Assembly: GCF_003383615.1 (NCBI RefSeq)
Contig: NZ_QNUL01000034.1
Location: 1 to 61,397 of the forward strand
DNA: 61,397 bases
DNA from: Dyadobacter luteus
GTDB lineage: Bacteria; Bacteroidota; Bacteroidia; Cytophagales; Spirosomataceae
Reading direction: 5' to 3'
The translations under genes were made by a program, and so were the position numbers. Positions 18,644 through 28,183 of this stretch are shown in pieces (within the stretch, counting starts at the first letter, position 1; the number at the start of each line of letters is the position of its first letter). The notes under the pieces are model-generated. The model did not search any database and was not told where the DNA came from. It saw only the letters and a list, made by a program, of their open reading frames with translations.

Positions 18644-19495
18644 CTATTCTTTCAAACTTTTGATGTATTTGATAGTGACAGGAATCTGTTTGAGATAGGA
18701 GGGACTTTCGTCTTCGATAAAGTAGTGCTCAACTCCTGCTTTCTTCGCAGCTTTCAATACAGCAGGAATATTGATTGAACCTGTACCAAGAGCGACGTCA
18801 TTCGTAGTTGGAGTGTTACCTGTCAGATCTCCTTTAACGCCTTTCTTCAGATCTTTCAGGTGCATCAGTTTCCAGCGTTTACCATATTTGTTCAAAAGTG
18901 CTGCCGGATCCTGCCCCGGAAATGCGGTCCAAAGAATATCCATTTCGAAGGATACATATTCGGGCTTTGTGTTTTTGACAATGTAGTCAAACAAGGTTCC
19001 GTCCTGATAAGGAACGAATTCGTAACCGTGATTGTGGTACGTTAATTTGATGCCGTTTTCCTTTAATGTTTTTCCGGCGCGATTGAAATCAGCTACAGCT
19101 TTCTTTGCATTTTCGAGTGTGAAACCACTTTTATCGTGGGGAATCCATGCAACCATCACGTACTTGGCTCCCAGTATCTTCGCATTTTTAATGGTTTGTT
19201 CAGCACTTTTGGCCAATTCATTATAATCTGCTCCGATGGAAACCATTTTGATGCCTCTTTTATCTAGCTGGCGACGGAGCTCTGCCGTTTCCATTCCTTT
19301 GATCGGGCCGCCTTCCATTTCGGTAACACCCAGGGATTTAATCGTATCGAGTGTAGCTTCAATACCCGTCGGCCAGCTGCCCCGGAAGGTGTAAGCCTGC
19401 AGCCCGATGGGTTTGGTGTAAAGTGGTTTTTGTGCGAAGGCAGCGCTGCTGAGTAAGGCACTCATCAGCATCAGACACAGCTTTTTTCCTTTCAT
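18644..19495 (-). CDS. Exported sugar phosphate isomerase/epimerase-like TIM-barrel protein
   Basis: A 283-residue protein with a signal peptide (MKGKKLCLMLMSALLSSAAFAQ) followed by an AP-endonuclease-2/xylose-isomerase-like TIM barrel: GLQAYTFRGSWP, IKMVSIGADYNEL, KLTYHNHGYEFVP, VSFEMDILWTAFPGQDP, WKLMHLKDLKKG and HYFIEDESPS. The metal-binding Glu/His/Asp positions of the barrel are retained (NHGYEF, EMDILW, HLKD, EDE). The cytoplasmic relatives isomerise or epimerise sugars; the substrate in the envelope is unknown. It stands apart from the neighbouring peptidase genes, with terminators on both sides. Confidence 0.8.
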   Translation of the reverse strand: MKGKKLCLMLMSALLSSAAFAQKPLYTKPIGLQAYTFRGSWPTGIEATLDTIKSLGVTEMEGGPIKGMETAELRRQLDKRGIKMVSIGADYNELAKSAEQTIKNAKILGAKYVMVAWIPHDKSGFTLENAKKAVADFNRAGKTLKENGIKLTYHNHGYEFVPYQDGTLFDYIVKNTKPEYVSFEMDILWTAFPGQDPAALLNKYGKRWKLMHLKDLKKGVKGDLTGNTPTTNDVALGTGSINIPAVLKAAKKAGVEHYFIEDESPSYLKQIPVTIKYIKSLKE

Positions 19496-19573
19496 TGTTC
19501 AGGTATGAGTTAAAGGTTAAGATCTTGCTGAAAAAAGAAAGAGAATTCGAAACCTACTGTTTTATAAAAATGA

Positions 19574-19606
19574 AACCCGGAAGTCAGTTGCCTGTTCTTC
19601 CGGGTT
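19574..19606 (-). terminator. Terminator of the M16 peptidase operon
   Basis: AACCCGGAAG (19574-19583) / CTTCCGGGTT (19597-19606), followed on the minus strand by TCATTTTTAT. Lies directly after the stop at 19628. Confidence 0.75.
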
Positions 19607-19627
19607 GGTATCTATCAGAAAGCGATT

Positions 19628-21004
19628 TTAAAAACCTTCTGCTTTGATCTGTTTTTCCGTGATCTCTCCATATTTCTTCACCTGATCCTTAATTTCACTC
19701 GCTTTCCCTACGAGTACAAATTGAAGTTTGTCTTTCGGGAAATAAGTTTTAATGATCTCTTTTGCCTGAGCAGTCGTCAGTCCATCTACTTTGTTCTGGA
19801 AGGTATTGATATAATTTTCGTCAAAATTGAAAACGAACATATCAGTAAGTAAACGCGCCAATGCACCAGCCGATTCGTAGTCAGGTGGGAAGTCCCCTTT
19901 CACATAAGCTTTTGCAGAAGCCAAAGTGGTTTCATCAATACCTGATGTATGCAGGCTGTCGAGTACCTGAAGTGCCATATCTATGGCTGGTACTGTAGTT
20001 GCATTTTTGGTAAACGTGCTGATCGCGAATGTGCCTGCATATTTGTAACGGGCAAAACGGCTGTTTGCACCATAGGTAAGGCCAGAATTAACACGCAGTG
20101 CGTCGTTGAGCCACGACGTAAAACGACCTCCAAGAATGGTATTTACAACAATGACAGGCACATAGTCTGCTGAATTGTAATCAACTCCTTTACCACCAAT
20201 CAGAAAAGTTGTTTCTCTTGCGTCATCTTTGTTAACAAGTAGTACCCGGCTTTTATCAAATTCAAGGTCCGGCGCTACACGTTTTACCATTCTGGCTTCA
20301 GCGGTTTTCCAGCTTCCGAACAGAGTCGTGATACGCTTTTTCATATCGGCTGTTTTGAAATCTCCAACTATAGCGATTGCACCTTTTCCGGTTGTGTAGT
20401 TGCTTTTGTAAAAAGCTGCGGCATCTTCGGAGGAGATATTCTCAACTGTAGATTTGATGCCACCGCCCGGATTGGCATAAGGGAAGTTTTTGAACACAAG
20501 CGCATTGAAGTAATTACCTATCACCGAACGCGGACTTTCCTTCTGCTGGTCCAGTTCCAGCAGCGTTCTTTCCTTGTGTTTGTTGAACTCCGTTGCATCG
20601 AATGTCGGGAACAAAAGAACCTGTTGGATAATATCGAAAAGTTTGTCCTGATCTTTTACAGCAAAGGAAGAAACCAGGCCAGCATTATCCTTCGACGCAT
20701 AGGTCGACAAATTGGCACCGACAAAGTCCGTCATTTCTTCAATCTGAGACTTTGTATATTTCTTTGTACCGAACAGCAAGCCGTCGGCTGTAAGAGAAGC
20801 TGTGCCGAAACGCTCGCCATCCTGTATAGAACCTGCATCGAAAACTGCCGATACGTTAATCAACGGCACTTCGTGTTGTTCCATCAGATATATGGTAAGT
20901 CCGTTTTTGAGCTTGAACTTCTCGTATTTTGGAACCTTAAAATTATTCTGTGCCATGGCGAAAACCGGAATGATGGCAAGCAGTAGTGAAAATATTTTTT
21001 TCAT
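19628..21004 (-). CDS. M16-family peptidase-like protein, non-catalytic partner
   Basis: A 458-residue exported pitrilysin-fold protein (signal peptide MKKIFSLLLAIIPVFAMAQ). In the position where active M16 enzymes have HxxEH the sequence runs GERFGTASLTADGLLFGT, so zinc ligands are absent. The C-terminal half keeps LRVNSGLTYGANSRF, the Arg/Tyr region that in two-subunit M16B enzymes sits in the partner and binds substrate. It follows the catalytic gene by 49 bp in the same direction, so the two products probably form a heterodimeric periplasmic peptidase. Confidence 0.87.
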   Translation of the reverse strand: MKKIFSLLLAIIPVFAMAQNNFKVPKYEKFKLKNGLTIYLMEQHEVPLINVSAVFDAGSIQDGERFGTASLTADGLLFGTKKYTKSQIEEMTDFVGANLSTYASKDNAGLVSSFAVKDQDKLFDIIQQVLLFPTFDATEFNKHKERTLLELDQQKESPRSVIGNYFNALVFKNFPYANPGGGIKSTVENISSEDAAAFYKSNYTTGKGAIAIVGDFKTADMKKRITTLFGSWKTAEARMVKRVAPDLEFDKSRVLLVNKDDARETTFLIGGKGVDYNSADYVPVIVVNTILGGRFTSWLNDALRVNSGLTYGANSRFARYKYAGTFAISTFTKNATTVPAIDMALQVLDSLHTSGIDETTLASAKAYVKGDFPPDYESAGALARLLTDMFVFNFDENYINTFQNKVDGLTTAQAKEIIKTYFPKDKLQFVLVGKASEIKDQVKKYGEITEKQIKAEGF

Positions 21005-21053
21005 TGTGATATCGTTTTGGTGAGCAGCCAGTGCTGATCGTTTTTTATTGGTC

Positions 21054-22382
21054 TTATTTCTCCTGATTTTTTTCAGGAAGCAGGTATCCTACTGTTCTGT
21101 TTCTCTCAGTGAAATACTTCGCAGCAACCCTCTTGATATCCTCAGTTGTTACCTTCTCGTACAGTTTCGGAGCTTCGAACATTTTTTTATAGTCACCAAA
21201 GAAAACATCGTAAGTTCCCATACTGTTGGCTTTACCATTGATCGTTTCCAATGACCTGTAGAACTCCATCAGTTTTTGATTTTTGACTTTCTGAAGCTCA
21301 TTTTCGCTTACTCCATCTTTGATGATCAGATCAATCTGTGCCAGCAGCGCTTTTTCAAGGTCAGGTGCTGAAACGCCTTTTCCTGCGATTGCGTAGATAT
21401 TAAAAATGTTTGGATCGAATCCTTCGCCAAGGAACGAGAATGCGCGGGAGGCAATCGTAGTGTCCATTACCAGGGATTTGATCAGTCTTGAAGAATTACC
21501 TGAGGTAAGCAAACTGCTGAACAAATCCAGAGCATAATAATCTTCATGCCCTGTCTGCGGCGTGTGGTAGGCCAGCAACACATTCGGAGTGGTAATATCC
21601 TTATAGGCATTCACTCTTCTTTCCCCATTTTGCTGAGGTTCGATGGTACGAATTTTCGGAGGAAGGCCACGGGCAGGAATAGGAGCCATGTATTGGTCAG
21701 CCAGCTTTCGTACCTGGTCGGCCTGGATATCACCCACTACTACCACAGTAGCATTGTTGGGCGAGTAGTAAGTTTTGAAGTAATTTTCAAGATCTTCCTG
21801 TGTCCAGCTTTTGATATCCGACTCGAAACCAATCACAGGAAACATATAAGGATGCTCCTGAAACGCAACTGACTGTACGAGCTCACCAAGCATACGGTAG
21901 TTGCTGTTTTCCAGTCCTGTACTTCTTTCAGACAGCACTACGCCTCTTTCGCTCTCCACCATTTTCGGGTCGATACTCAGTGAAGCGATACGATCCGATT
22001 CAAGTTTGAAAATTGTTTCGAGTGCATCTTTCTGAAACCAGTCAGTATATACTGTTACGTTCTCAGTCGTGTAGGCGTTGTTGGATCCGCCGTTCGCTTC
22101 CATTACGCGGTCAAACTGTTTGGGTCCATAATTTTTGGAGCCATTGAACATCATGTGTTCAAAGAAGTGGGAAAGACCTGTGATTCCATGTACTTCATTG
22201 CGGGAGCCTACCTTCCAGAAAAGGTACATGTTGGCGGTAGGGATGGAGTGATCTTCCAGTACCAGGAATTTCATTCCGTTTGCCAGCGTAAATGTCTTTA
22301 CGTCATCGGGTTTGGTTTGTGCATGAGCAACACTTATCCCTGCTATCAGAGCAGAGAAAAGCAGTAATTTCTTAAGCCTCAT
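21054..22382 (-). CDS. M16-family zinc metallopeptidase, catalytic subunit
   Basis: A 442-residue exported protein (signal peptide MRLKKLLLFSALIAGISVAHAQ). The inverted zinc motif is H72-F-F-E75-H76 in GLSHFFEHMMF, with the distal Glu region MVESERGVVLSERS. It cleaves peptides or small unfolded proteins inside a clamshell chamber. First gene of a two-gene operon with the zinc-less homologue; the SusCD transporter and M28 peptidase nearby suggest peptide processing, though no direct link is shown. Confidence 0.92.
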   Translation of the reverse strand: MRLKKLLLFSALIAGISVAHAQTKPDDVKTFTLANGMKFLVLEDHSIPTANMYLFWKVGSRNEVHGITGLSHFFEHMMFNGSKNYGPKQFDRVMEANGGSNNAYTTENVTVYTDWFQKDALETIFKLESDRIASLSIDPKMVESERGVVLSERSTGLENSNYRMLGELVQSVAFQEHPYMFPVIGFESDIKSWTQEDLENYFKTYYSPNNATVVVVGDIQADQVRKLADQYMAPIPARGLPPKIRTIEPQQNGERRVNAYKDITTPNVLLAYHTPQTGHEDYYALDLFSSLLTSGNSSRLIKSLVMDTTIASRAFSFLGEGFDPNIFNIYAIAGKGVSAPDLEKALLAQIDLIIKDGVSENELQKVKNQKLMEFYRSLETINGKANSMGTYDVFFGDYKKMFEAPKLYEKVTTEDIKRVAAKYFTERNRTVGYLLPEKNQEK

Positions 22383-22665
22383 GGATATGGGGTTTATTGA
22401 TTGAATATGTAATCTGAGCGAAGATAATAAACCGAACCTGAAAATAAATTCAACCCTTCCATTATCATAAAAATGTACTTTTTATGGCTGTATTTATCTA
22501 ATTGATTTCAGGTACACTTTAGGGAATTTTCTGTATTTTTTACTATTGTCGGGTTAGAGCCGTTACTTTTTGAATGGCTCATAGTCTTAAGCGGTAATGT
22601 GCATATTCAGATGTACAGAAATTTGAACACACTGTTTTATTTTACATAAATCTATACACTTTTCT
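22383..22665. other. Divergent intergenic region
   Basis: It separates the M16 operon (minus) from the barrel gene (plus) and should hold both promoters. A weak TATCTTCG box on the minus strand lies close to the M16 start. No reading frame or repeat seen. Confidence 0.4.
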
Positions 22666-24288
22666 ATGACAACTAATTCTTTACTCAGGTTATTCTTCTT
22701 CGTATCCTGTTTTCTGTTTGCCTTTACTTCAATGGCTCAGGAAACGTCCACATGTAATACTCCGGGAGGGTGCGATACGCTGGCAATTGAACGCAAAGTT
22801 AGTCCATGGCGTGTAGGAGGCTTCATCGGTCCTGCTGTCGCTTTTTGCGGAAGCTGGGAAGGAACTTTTAATTCCAATAAGTACAGGGATAAATCTTTGT
22901 TCAACGGAATAGGTTTCAATGCAGCCTTAAATGCAGATTATTTCTTCAGATCTAAAACGAAACCTTCACGTGTCCAGTTTGGGTTAGGGGCTGTAGCTGG
23001 TTTACAAAACTTCTTTTTCAGAAAAGACATCAATGATTTCACAGACCGTATCGTTGCAGAAGCGGGAGTAAGCGATGCTGTCATCAGAAAAGGATCGTCT
23101 GAAGATCATTATCTCGCTGTAGGTCCCGTTCTGAACTTCAATTTTACAAAAAAGCCACGGTCGCCATTTCTGGAAGCTTCGGTAAGAGGAGGATTGTTCC
23201 GTTCAACTCCAGCAGCTATTTTTATTTATGACCGAAATACCGGCAATAATATATACTCAGTTACTGCCAGTGATAAACGTTATCACGCAGGTTTGCTGGC
23301 TACTTTGGGCTTCTTTGTACCGAGCAAAAATGGTCTTTGGGCCTGGGGAGTGGAAGCAATCGGTTTCCGTACCAAAATGGATTATATTTTCCCAGGTGCA
23401 ACCATCTATCCTTACCAGCGCAAGCATGGAGGGTTTAGTGCAGGGTTGGCAATGAGAAGAAGCTTTGCGTGGGATGCTGCTGTCAAAAAAGATCCTACAC
23501 CTCCGTTGTTGTGTCTTTCTCCGGATCTGGAATGGAAAATGGGTAGTGAATCCATTAAAGGACATATATTCAGTACTTCAAAGGATACAACTGCTGCAGG
23601 GCCAATATTGCTTACTTGGACAAGCAGAATTACACCTGACACAGCAAAAACTGAAACGTTTACGGCTCGTATACACCAGCTCAATGGAGCAGAAGATAAG
23701 GTTATTGCTTCTGTAGTTTGTCAGGAAGGTAACCAGCTGGCATTCCCGGCTGCCTATCTTGATAAAAACGGACGTCCGGTAACAGGACAATATTATGCGA
23801 CAGTTACCAGTCAGCTTGCATCGGATTGCGCATCTTGTACCAGTGAAGCCAGCTCAACAGGTTTCTCTGTTGTGAAGCCGGATACATTGATCATTAAAGA
23901 ACCTGGTTGCTTCAAACAGTGCAATCTTGAAATTTATGCATACAAGTTGGTGAAGACGAAACGCGTAGTTTACGGAAAGTCTAACACTTCATGCGAAGGA
24001 TGTATTTGCCCGGTTGATACTGTTCCAAACACTGTTTCGAAATACTATCTGTTGGGTAAAATTCAGGTTGAAAATTGCGATCCTGCCACATTGAATATCA
24101 ATGATGAAATAGCGAAAGCTAATATCAAGATACCTTCATGGGCGAAAACAGTTTATTCATCTGTTCAAACTGTGGTAGCAGGAAACTGCGACCTTCCGCA
24201 GGGAGTGAACAAAGTGAATTATAAAGCAACTGTGAAGAAAGGACAGGTTGGAACATTTGTTCCGGTCGTCGAAAAAAAGAAGAAGTAA
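22666..24288 (+). CDS. Exported protein: predicted outer-membrane barrel plus Cys-rich C-terminal part; function unknown
   Basis: A 540-residue protein I do not recognise. It has a signal peptide (LLRLFFFVSCFLFAFTSMAQ region). Residues about 45-270 show barrel-like alternating strands (VGGFIGPAVAFCGSWEG, FNAALNADYFFRS, FGLGAVAGLQNFFF, YHAGLLATLGFFVP, FSAGLAMRRSF). After a DPTPPLL linker the remainder looks like Ig/Fn3-type beta domains with eleven cysteines, several paired as CxxC (CASC, CEGCIC), and ends in a basic KKKK. The cysteines suggest disulfides or metal sites in the periplasm or at the surface. Monogenic, closed by a shared terminator. Confidence 0.7.
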   Translation: MTTNSLLRLFFFVSCFLFAFTSMAQETSTCNTPGGCDTLAIERKVSPWRVGGFIGPAVAFCGSWEGTFNSNKYRDKSLFNGIGFNAALNADYFFRSKTKPSRVQFGLGAVAGLQNFFFRKDINDFTDRIVAEAGVSDAVIRKGSSEDHYLAVGPVLNFNFTKKPRSPFLEASVRGGLFRSTPAAIFIYDRNTGNNIYSVTASDKRYHAGLLATLGFFVPSKNGLWAWGVEAIGFRTKMDYIFPGATIYPYQRKHGGFSAGLAMRRSFAWDAAVKKDPTPPLLCLSPDLEWKMGSESIKGHIFSTSKDTTAAGPILLTWTSRITPDTAKTETFTARIHQLNGAEDKVIASVVCQEGNQLAFPAAYLDKNGRPVTGQYYATVTSQLASDCASCTSEASSTGFSVVKPDTLIIKEPGCFKQCNLEIYAYKLVKTKRVVYGKSNTSCEGCICPVDTVPNTVSKYYLLGKIQVENCDPATLNINDEIAKANIKIPSWAKTVYSSVQTVVAGNCDLPQGVNKVNYKATVKKGQVGTFVPVVEKKKK

Positions 24289-24298
24289 TCTGGTAAGG

Positions 24299-24350
24299 CA
24301 ATAACAGCAGCGCCCTTCGGTCATACGATCGAAGGGCGCTGCTGTTATTG
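24299..24350. terminator. Bidirectional terminator, 21-bp perfect stem
   Basis: The left arm 24299-24319 and right arm 24330-24350 are exact reverse complements around a 10-nt loop. It sits between two convergent genes, and the stop codon of the minus-strand nuclease gene (24345-24347) lies inside the right arm. The flanks are not T-rich. Confidence 0.75.
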
Positions 24351-26090
24351 TTCAATATCTTTAATCCAGTTTACTCTCACGATCCGGCTACTTACGCCGT
24401 GCTCTGCAAAAAAGTGTTGCCAGTGAAGTTGGCGTGAAGACAGGTGATCGGTTGGTGATTTAATTTCTATAAACGCATATTCTGAATCATTCCATACCAT
24501 CAGATCAGGAAACCCTCTGGTATTTTCGCGCATGTTCTGAGCTACTTCGAAAAGAATTTTATGTATCTGGTCAGGGCTAAGCCATGAAATCAGGTTCAGT
24601 ACTTTTTCAAGACCGTCGTCGTACCAGGGCACGAGTACATTTGTAATACCGAATTTCTCCTGATAAGTACTTCTGATAATCTCTTCAATGGCTTGCTGTG
24701 TCTGGGCAACCTGCATTCTTTCTCTCAATTGGTTTGAGCGGTTACTGTAAAAGTCGGGAAGAAAGAAATCACTGGGTACGCGTTGCAATGGATTGTGGAT
24801 TGCTTTTACATTCGTATCATAAATAATATCCCAAAATAATAAGCCGAACAGCATGCGCCAGGGCTCATTTTCACTGAAAACGGCATTGTATCCCTGACTG
24901 CGGTAATAATGTATCGCGCCCAGCTCTACCTGATACCGATACATAACAGGAACTTCAATGGCTTCAGCGGCTTTCAGTGCCTGAGTGGTACGTTTGATAA
25001 TACGCTTTTTCTTGTTAACGATTTTTTCGTAAAAATCCTGACTGAAATAGCGTTCATCGGCGTTTTGCGGATTTTCAGCGATTTCATCACACAAAGCAAG
25101 CGCTTCCTCTATCTCTCCAAGTGTGTAAAGAAGACGCACGCGCCGTTCACGGGATGGAGCGTCATTGGTGAGTTGGTATATACTCAAAGCCTGTGAATGC
25201 ATTTTCTTGCGTTCCAGCCAGGCACTTATGCGCATTACAAAACTATTGTAAGATGGGAGTGCTTTGGGACTGAGCACACCGTTGCCGCCATTCCAATTCA
25301 TAAACCAGTCAAATACATCTTCCGGAGGAACATCTTGTTTCATCACATCGAAGGTCTCCTTCATTAAAGCGACCATCAGCGTGTCATCCACATCTTTTCT
25401 GGTATCAAATTGGATAGACAAATGGGATTCGTCGAATGACTGGAAACGGACATGCCCCAGATCACGTATCACAAACTCGGTCATATCTGCATACCTGTTT
25501 CCAAAAAAAAGGAACTTCATCAGCATTACTTCGGCTTCGAATGATACCTTAATAACCGGTTCTGATTCAGAAATAAGTTTGCAAAGTGTTTCAAAATCGT
25601 AGGTGTATAAGATCCATCTTACCAAATCAGGTTTACGTATGCTCTTGGCAGGCATTATATCTGGTTCAAGAAGTGCAGTGAGATGCAAAAGCTGTTCTTT
25701 GGTGAAAAGATCTATTACTTCTGCGAGCCTCCCGGTATGGTCTTCACATAGCAGTTCAATAAAATGCTGGTCTGAAAGTTCTTGTAGCGAAGCATTGATA
25801 TCCTCAATTTCCGAATAAGTAATGGAATTGACTTTGAAGAAGGATTTGCTTCTGTTGCTGAACCGGATGAAAAGGCATTGAGCATCCTCGGATAATCCAT
25901 CGTAAGTGTCCAGAAAGCTGTTTTCTTCAGTTGTTAGAATGCCTGAATACCTCTTGCGAACGAAATTGATCACATAGCAGAAGTACTCATGATAGTATTT
26001 TGGGGGAAGATCTTGCGGGAACTCAGTATTTAACACAACAGCAAATGGGGATGACCGGCTTAACAATACAAAGTTAACAGACTTTGCCAC
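24345..26090 (-). CDS. FAN1-like VRR-NUC structure-specific nuclease
   Basis: A 581-residue cytoplasmic protein. The C terminus is a VRR-NUC domain with the PD-(D/E)xK core: GFPDLMVW (D529), FIEIKSP (E542, K544) and Q554. Upstream is a mainly helical, TPR-like region (residues about 250-400), and near residues 130-155 a short helical segment (KSIRKPDLVRWIL) like the SAP-related element of FAN1. Length is close to bacterial FAN1 (about 550-600 residues), an enzyme that cuts 5' flaps and unhooks DNA interstrand crosslinks. The assignment rests on motif order; a generic VRR-NUC repair or phage-type nuclease is the alternative. No repair gene is adjacent. Confidence 0.75.
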   Translation of the reverse strand: MAKSVNFVLLSRSSPFAVVLNTEFPQDLPPKYYHEYFCYVINFVRKRYSGILTTEENSFLDTYDGLSEDAQCLFIRFSNRSKSFFKVNSITYSEIEDINASLQELSDQHFIELLCEDHTGRLAEVIDLFTKEQLLHLTALLEPDIMPAKSIRKPDLVRWILYTYDFETLCKLISESEPVIKVSFEAEVMLMKFLFFGNRYADMTEFVIRDLGHVRFQSFDESHLSIQFDTRKDVDDTLMVALMKETFDVMKQDVPPEDVFDWFMNWNGGNGVLSPKALPSYNSFVMRISAWLERKKMHSQALSIYQLTNDAPSRERRVRLLYTLGEIEEALALCDEIAENPQNADERYFSQDFYEKIVNKKKRIIKRTTQALKAAEAIEVPVMYRYQVELGAIHYYRSQGYNAVFSENEPWRMLFGLLFWDIIYDTNVKAIHNPLQRVPSDFFLPDFYSNRSNQLRERMQVAQTQQAIEEIIRSTYQEKFGITNVLVPWYDDGLEKVLNLISWLSPDQIHKILFEVAQNMRENTRGFPDLMVWNDSEYAFIEIKSPTDHLSSRQLHWQHFFAEHGVSSRIVRVNWIKDIEQ

Positions 26091-26283
26091 TCCTGACGTT
26101 CCTCTGGTTTCAGAATTTTATGTTTATCAGGTTTACAGCTTTTATTCTGAGTTGCAATCTATTACCCGTTTTGAGGGTAATGTGCTGTTGATTTTAATTT
26201 GAAAAATATTTGGTAAAAATTGCATTATTACCATGTAAATTTTGTCATTTCGCCAATACGTAGTATTTTATTGAGAATTGAAT

Positions 26284-26291
26284 TACATTTG
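26284..26291 (+). promoter_or_regulatory. Candidate -7 box for pgk
   Basis: TACATTTG matches TAnnTTTG and lies 23 bases before the first ATG at 26315. No TTG stands at the ideal distance. Confidence 0.45.
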
Positions 26292-26314
26292 TTTTCTATG
26301 GTAAACAATTTTAC

Positions 26315-27511
26315 ATGCCCATGACAACATTAGATTCTTACAATTTTTCAGGCAAAAAAGCCCTTGTTCGCGTAGACTTCAACGTGCCGCTTAACGACAA
26401 ATTTGAGATCACGGATGATACCCGTATTCGCGCTACCATTCCTACCATCAGTAAAATTCTGGACGAGGGTGGAGCAGTGATCCTGATGTCGCACCTTGGA
26501 CGTCCGAAGGATGGCCCGACTGAAAAATATTCTTTAAAGCATCTGGTAAACCCATTGTCTCTGATTTTAGGAAAAACAGTGAAGTTTGCTGACGATTGTA
26601 TTGGTGAGAATGCTACTCAGCTTGCTGAGTCATTGCAACCAGGTGAGGTATTACTTTTGGAAAACCTCCGTTTTTATAAGGAAGAGGAAAAAGGAAATGA
26701 AGAGTTTGCCGGTAAATTGGCAAAACTAGGTGATGTGTGGGTAATGGATGCGTTTGGTACTGCTCACCGTGCTCATGCTTCTACAGCTGTGATCGGTAAG
26801 TTCTTCACTGATAAAGTTTGCGGATATGTGATGCAGGCTGAATTGGATAATGCTGAAAGACTTTTAGGACATTCCGAGCGTCCGTTTACGGCGATCATGG
26901 GGGGAGCTAAAATCTCTGACAAAATATTGATTATTGAAAGATTGCTGGACAGTGTTGATAACCTGATTATTGGTGGAGGTATGTCATATACTTTCTCTAA
27001 AGCACAGGGAGGAAGCATCGGAAAGTCTCTTTTGGAAGCAGATAAGCAGGAATTGACACTTGAATTGCTGAAAAAAGCAAAAGAAAAAGGTGTGAATCTT
27101 GTTCTTCCTGTTGATACCGTTATTGCTGATGACTTCAGTAACGATGCAACACGCCAGACTGTGCCGGCTGGTCAGATTCCTGATGGTTGGGAGGGATTGG
27201 ATATCGGTCCTGAAACAGCTAAGATTTTCTCTGAAATTATTGCCAAGTCTAAGACAGTTCTTTGGAACGGTCCGATGGGTGTTTTTGAATTCCCTAACTT
27301 TGCAACCGGAACAAATGCAATTGCTGAATCGGTAGTAGCTGCTACGGAAGAAAATGATGCATTCTCGCTGATAGGTGGTGGAGACTCAGCTTCGGCTATC
27401 AACAATGCTGGTTATGGAGATCGTGTAAGCTATGTTTCTACTGGTGGAGGAGCTCTGTTAGAATATATGGAAGGTAAAGTTCTTCCTGGTGTGGCTGCAC
27501 TGGAAGCTTAA
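26315..27511 (+). CDS. pgk: Phosphoglycerate kinase
   Basis: A 398-residue glycolytic enzyme transferring phosphate from 1,3-bisphosphoglycerate to ADP. Signatures: ALVRVDFNVPLND near the N terminus, MSHLGRPKDGP, the hinge and nucleotide-binding segments IMGGAKISDKI, WNGPMGVFEF and the C-terminal GGGDSASAINNAGY...STGGGALLEYMEG. Either ATG 26315 or ATG 26321 (MTTLDSYNF) could start it; the second gives the family's usual N terminus. Single gene with its own terminator. Confidence 0.97.
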   Translation: MPMTTLDSYNFSGKKALVRVDFNVPLNDKFEITDDTRIRATIPTISKILDEGGAVILMSHLGRPKDGPTEKYSLKHLVNPLSLILGKTVKFADDCIGENATQLAESLQPGEVLLLENLRFYKEEEKGNEEFAGKLAKLGDVWVMDAFGTAHRAHASTAVIGKFFTDKVCGYVMQAELDNAERLLGHSERPFTAIMGGAKISDKILIIERLLDSVDNLIIGGGMSYTFSKAQGGSIGKSLLEADKQELTLELLKKAKEKGVNLVLPVDTVIADDFSNDATRQTVPAGQIPDGWEGLDIGPETAKIFSEIIAKSKTVLWNGPMGVFEFPNFATGTNAIAESVVAATEENDAFSLIGGGDSASAINNAGYGDRVSYVSTGGGALLEYMEGKVLPGVAALEA

Positions 27512-27547
27512 TCTATAATAAAGAATCTGCTTTTAAAGCAGTGTTTG

Positions 27548-27586
27548 ATCAGGGGTGTTCCGGAAGCGGGGCACCCCTGATTTTTT
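27548..27586 (+). terminator. pgk terminator
   Basis: ATCAGGGGTG (27548-27557) / CACCCCTGAT (27572-27581) followed by T6. Confidence 0.85.
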
Positions 27587-27824
27587 ATATTCAGAGATAA
27601 AAATATTTGCTAAGGGAGCGCTGAATATACAGTGTAAGATGGCAAAACGAGTTAGGAGAAAAAATAGATTATGAGCACAGTCGTGTCAAAAGGTAGAATA
27701 GATTGTCAAAGTAGGATAACATGCTTATCAATCTGAATGCGGGAGTACCAGTACTATTTGAAGGAAGATTCAATATCTATACCTTGATGACAGGAATATT
27801 TATAAATCACTACACCTTCATCAA

Positions 27825-28175
27825 ATGGTTATAAGAATTATCAATGCGTTGCTTATGCTGGTAGCGGTGGCAATGGGTTTCAAACAAGGCTTTGCAATGG
27901 CTACTGCAAAGCCGGAAATGGTTACCATGTTTTCAAAGTGGAATTTTGATAAAGTGGGGCTGATGATCAATGGGGTTGTTACTATTATAGCTGCAGCGAT
28001 GATCATCTTTCCGAAAACTTTTATCTGGGGTAATTTTCTGATGTCAGCAGGAATATTATTGATCATCTGCTTTCATTTGGCAGACGGAGACTTTAAAGGT
28101 GTACTGATTGAGCTACCTTTTCTATTTCTGAACCTGGTGATTATCTATTTGCAACATCCCATGGCGAGAAACTGA
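27825..28175 (+). CDS. DoxX-like small membrane protein
   Basis: A 116-residue protein with four predicted membrane helices (INALLMLVAVAMGF, GLMINGVVTIIAAAMIIF, NFLMSAGILLIICFHL, LPFLFLNLVIIYL). The helix pattern and the FPKTFIWGN loop resemble DoxX/DUF4870-like families, whose biochemical role is poorly defined. It lies 8 bases before the NTF2-like gene and is probably co-transcribed with it. Confidence 0.65.
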   Translation: MVIRIINALLMLVAVAMGFKQGFAMATAKPEMVTMFSKWNFDKVGLMINGVVTIIAAAMIIFPKTFIWGNFLMSAGILLIICFHLADGDFKGVLIELPFLFLNLVIIYLQHPMARN

Positions 28176-28183
28176 AGACTTTT

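Noticed and set aside
27600..27824. Small gene between pgk and the DoxX-like gene
   Set aside because: Short frames only, no plausible start with coding character or family motif.
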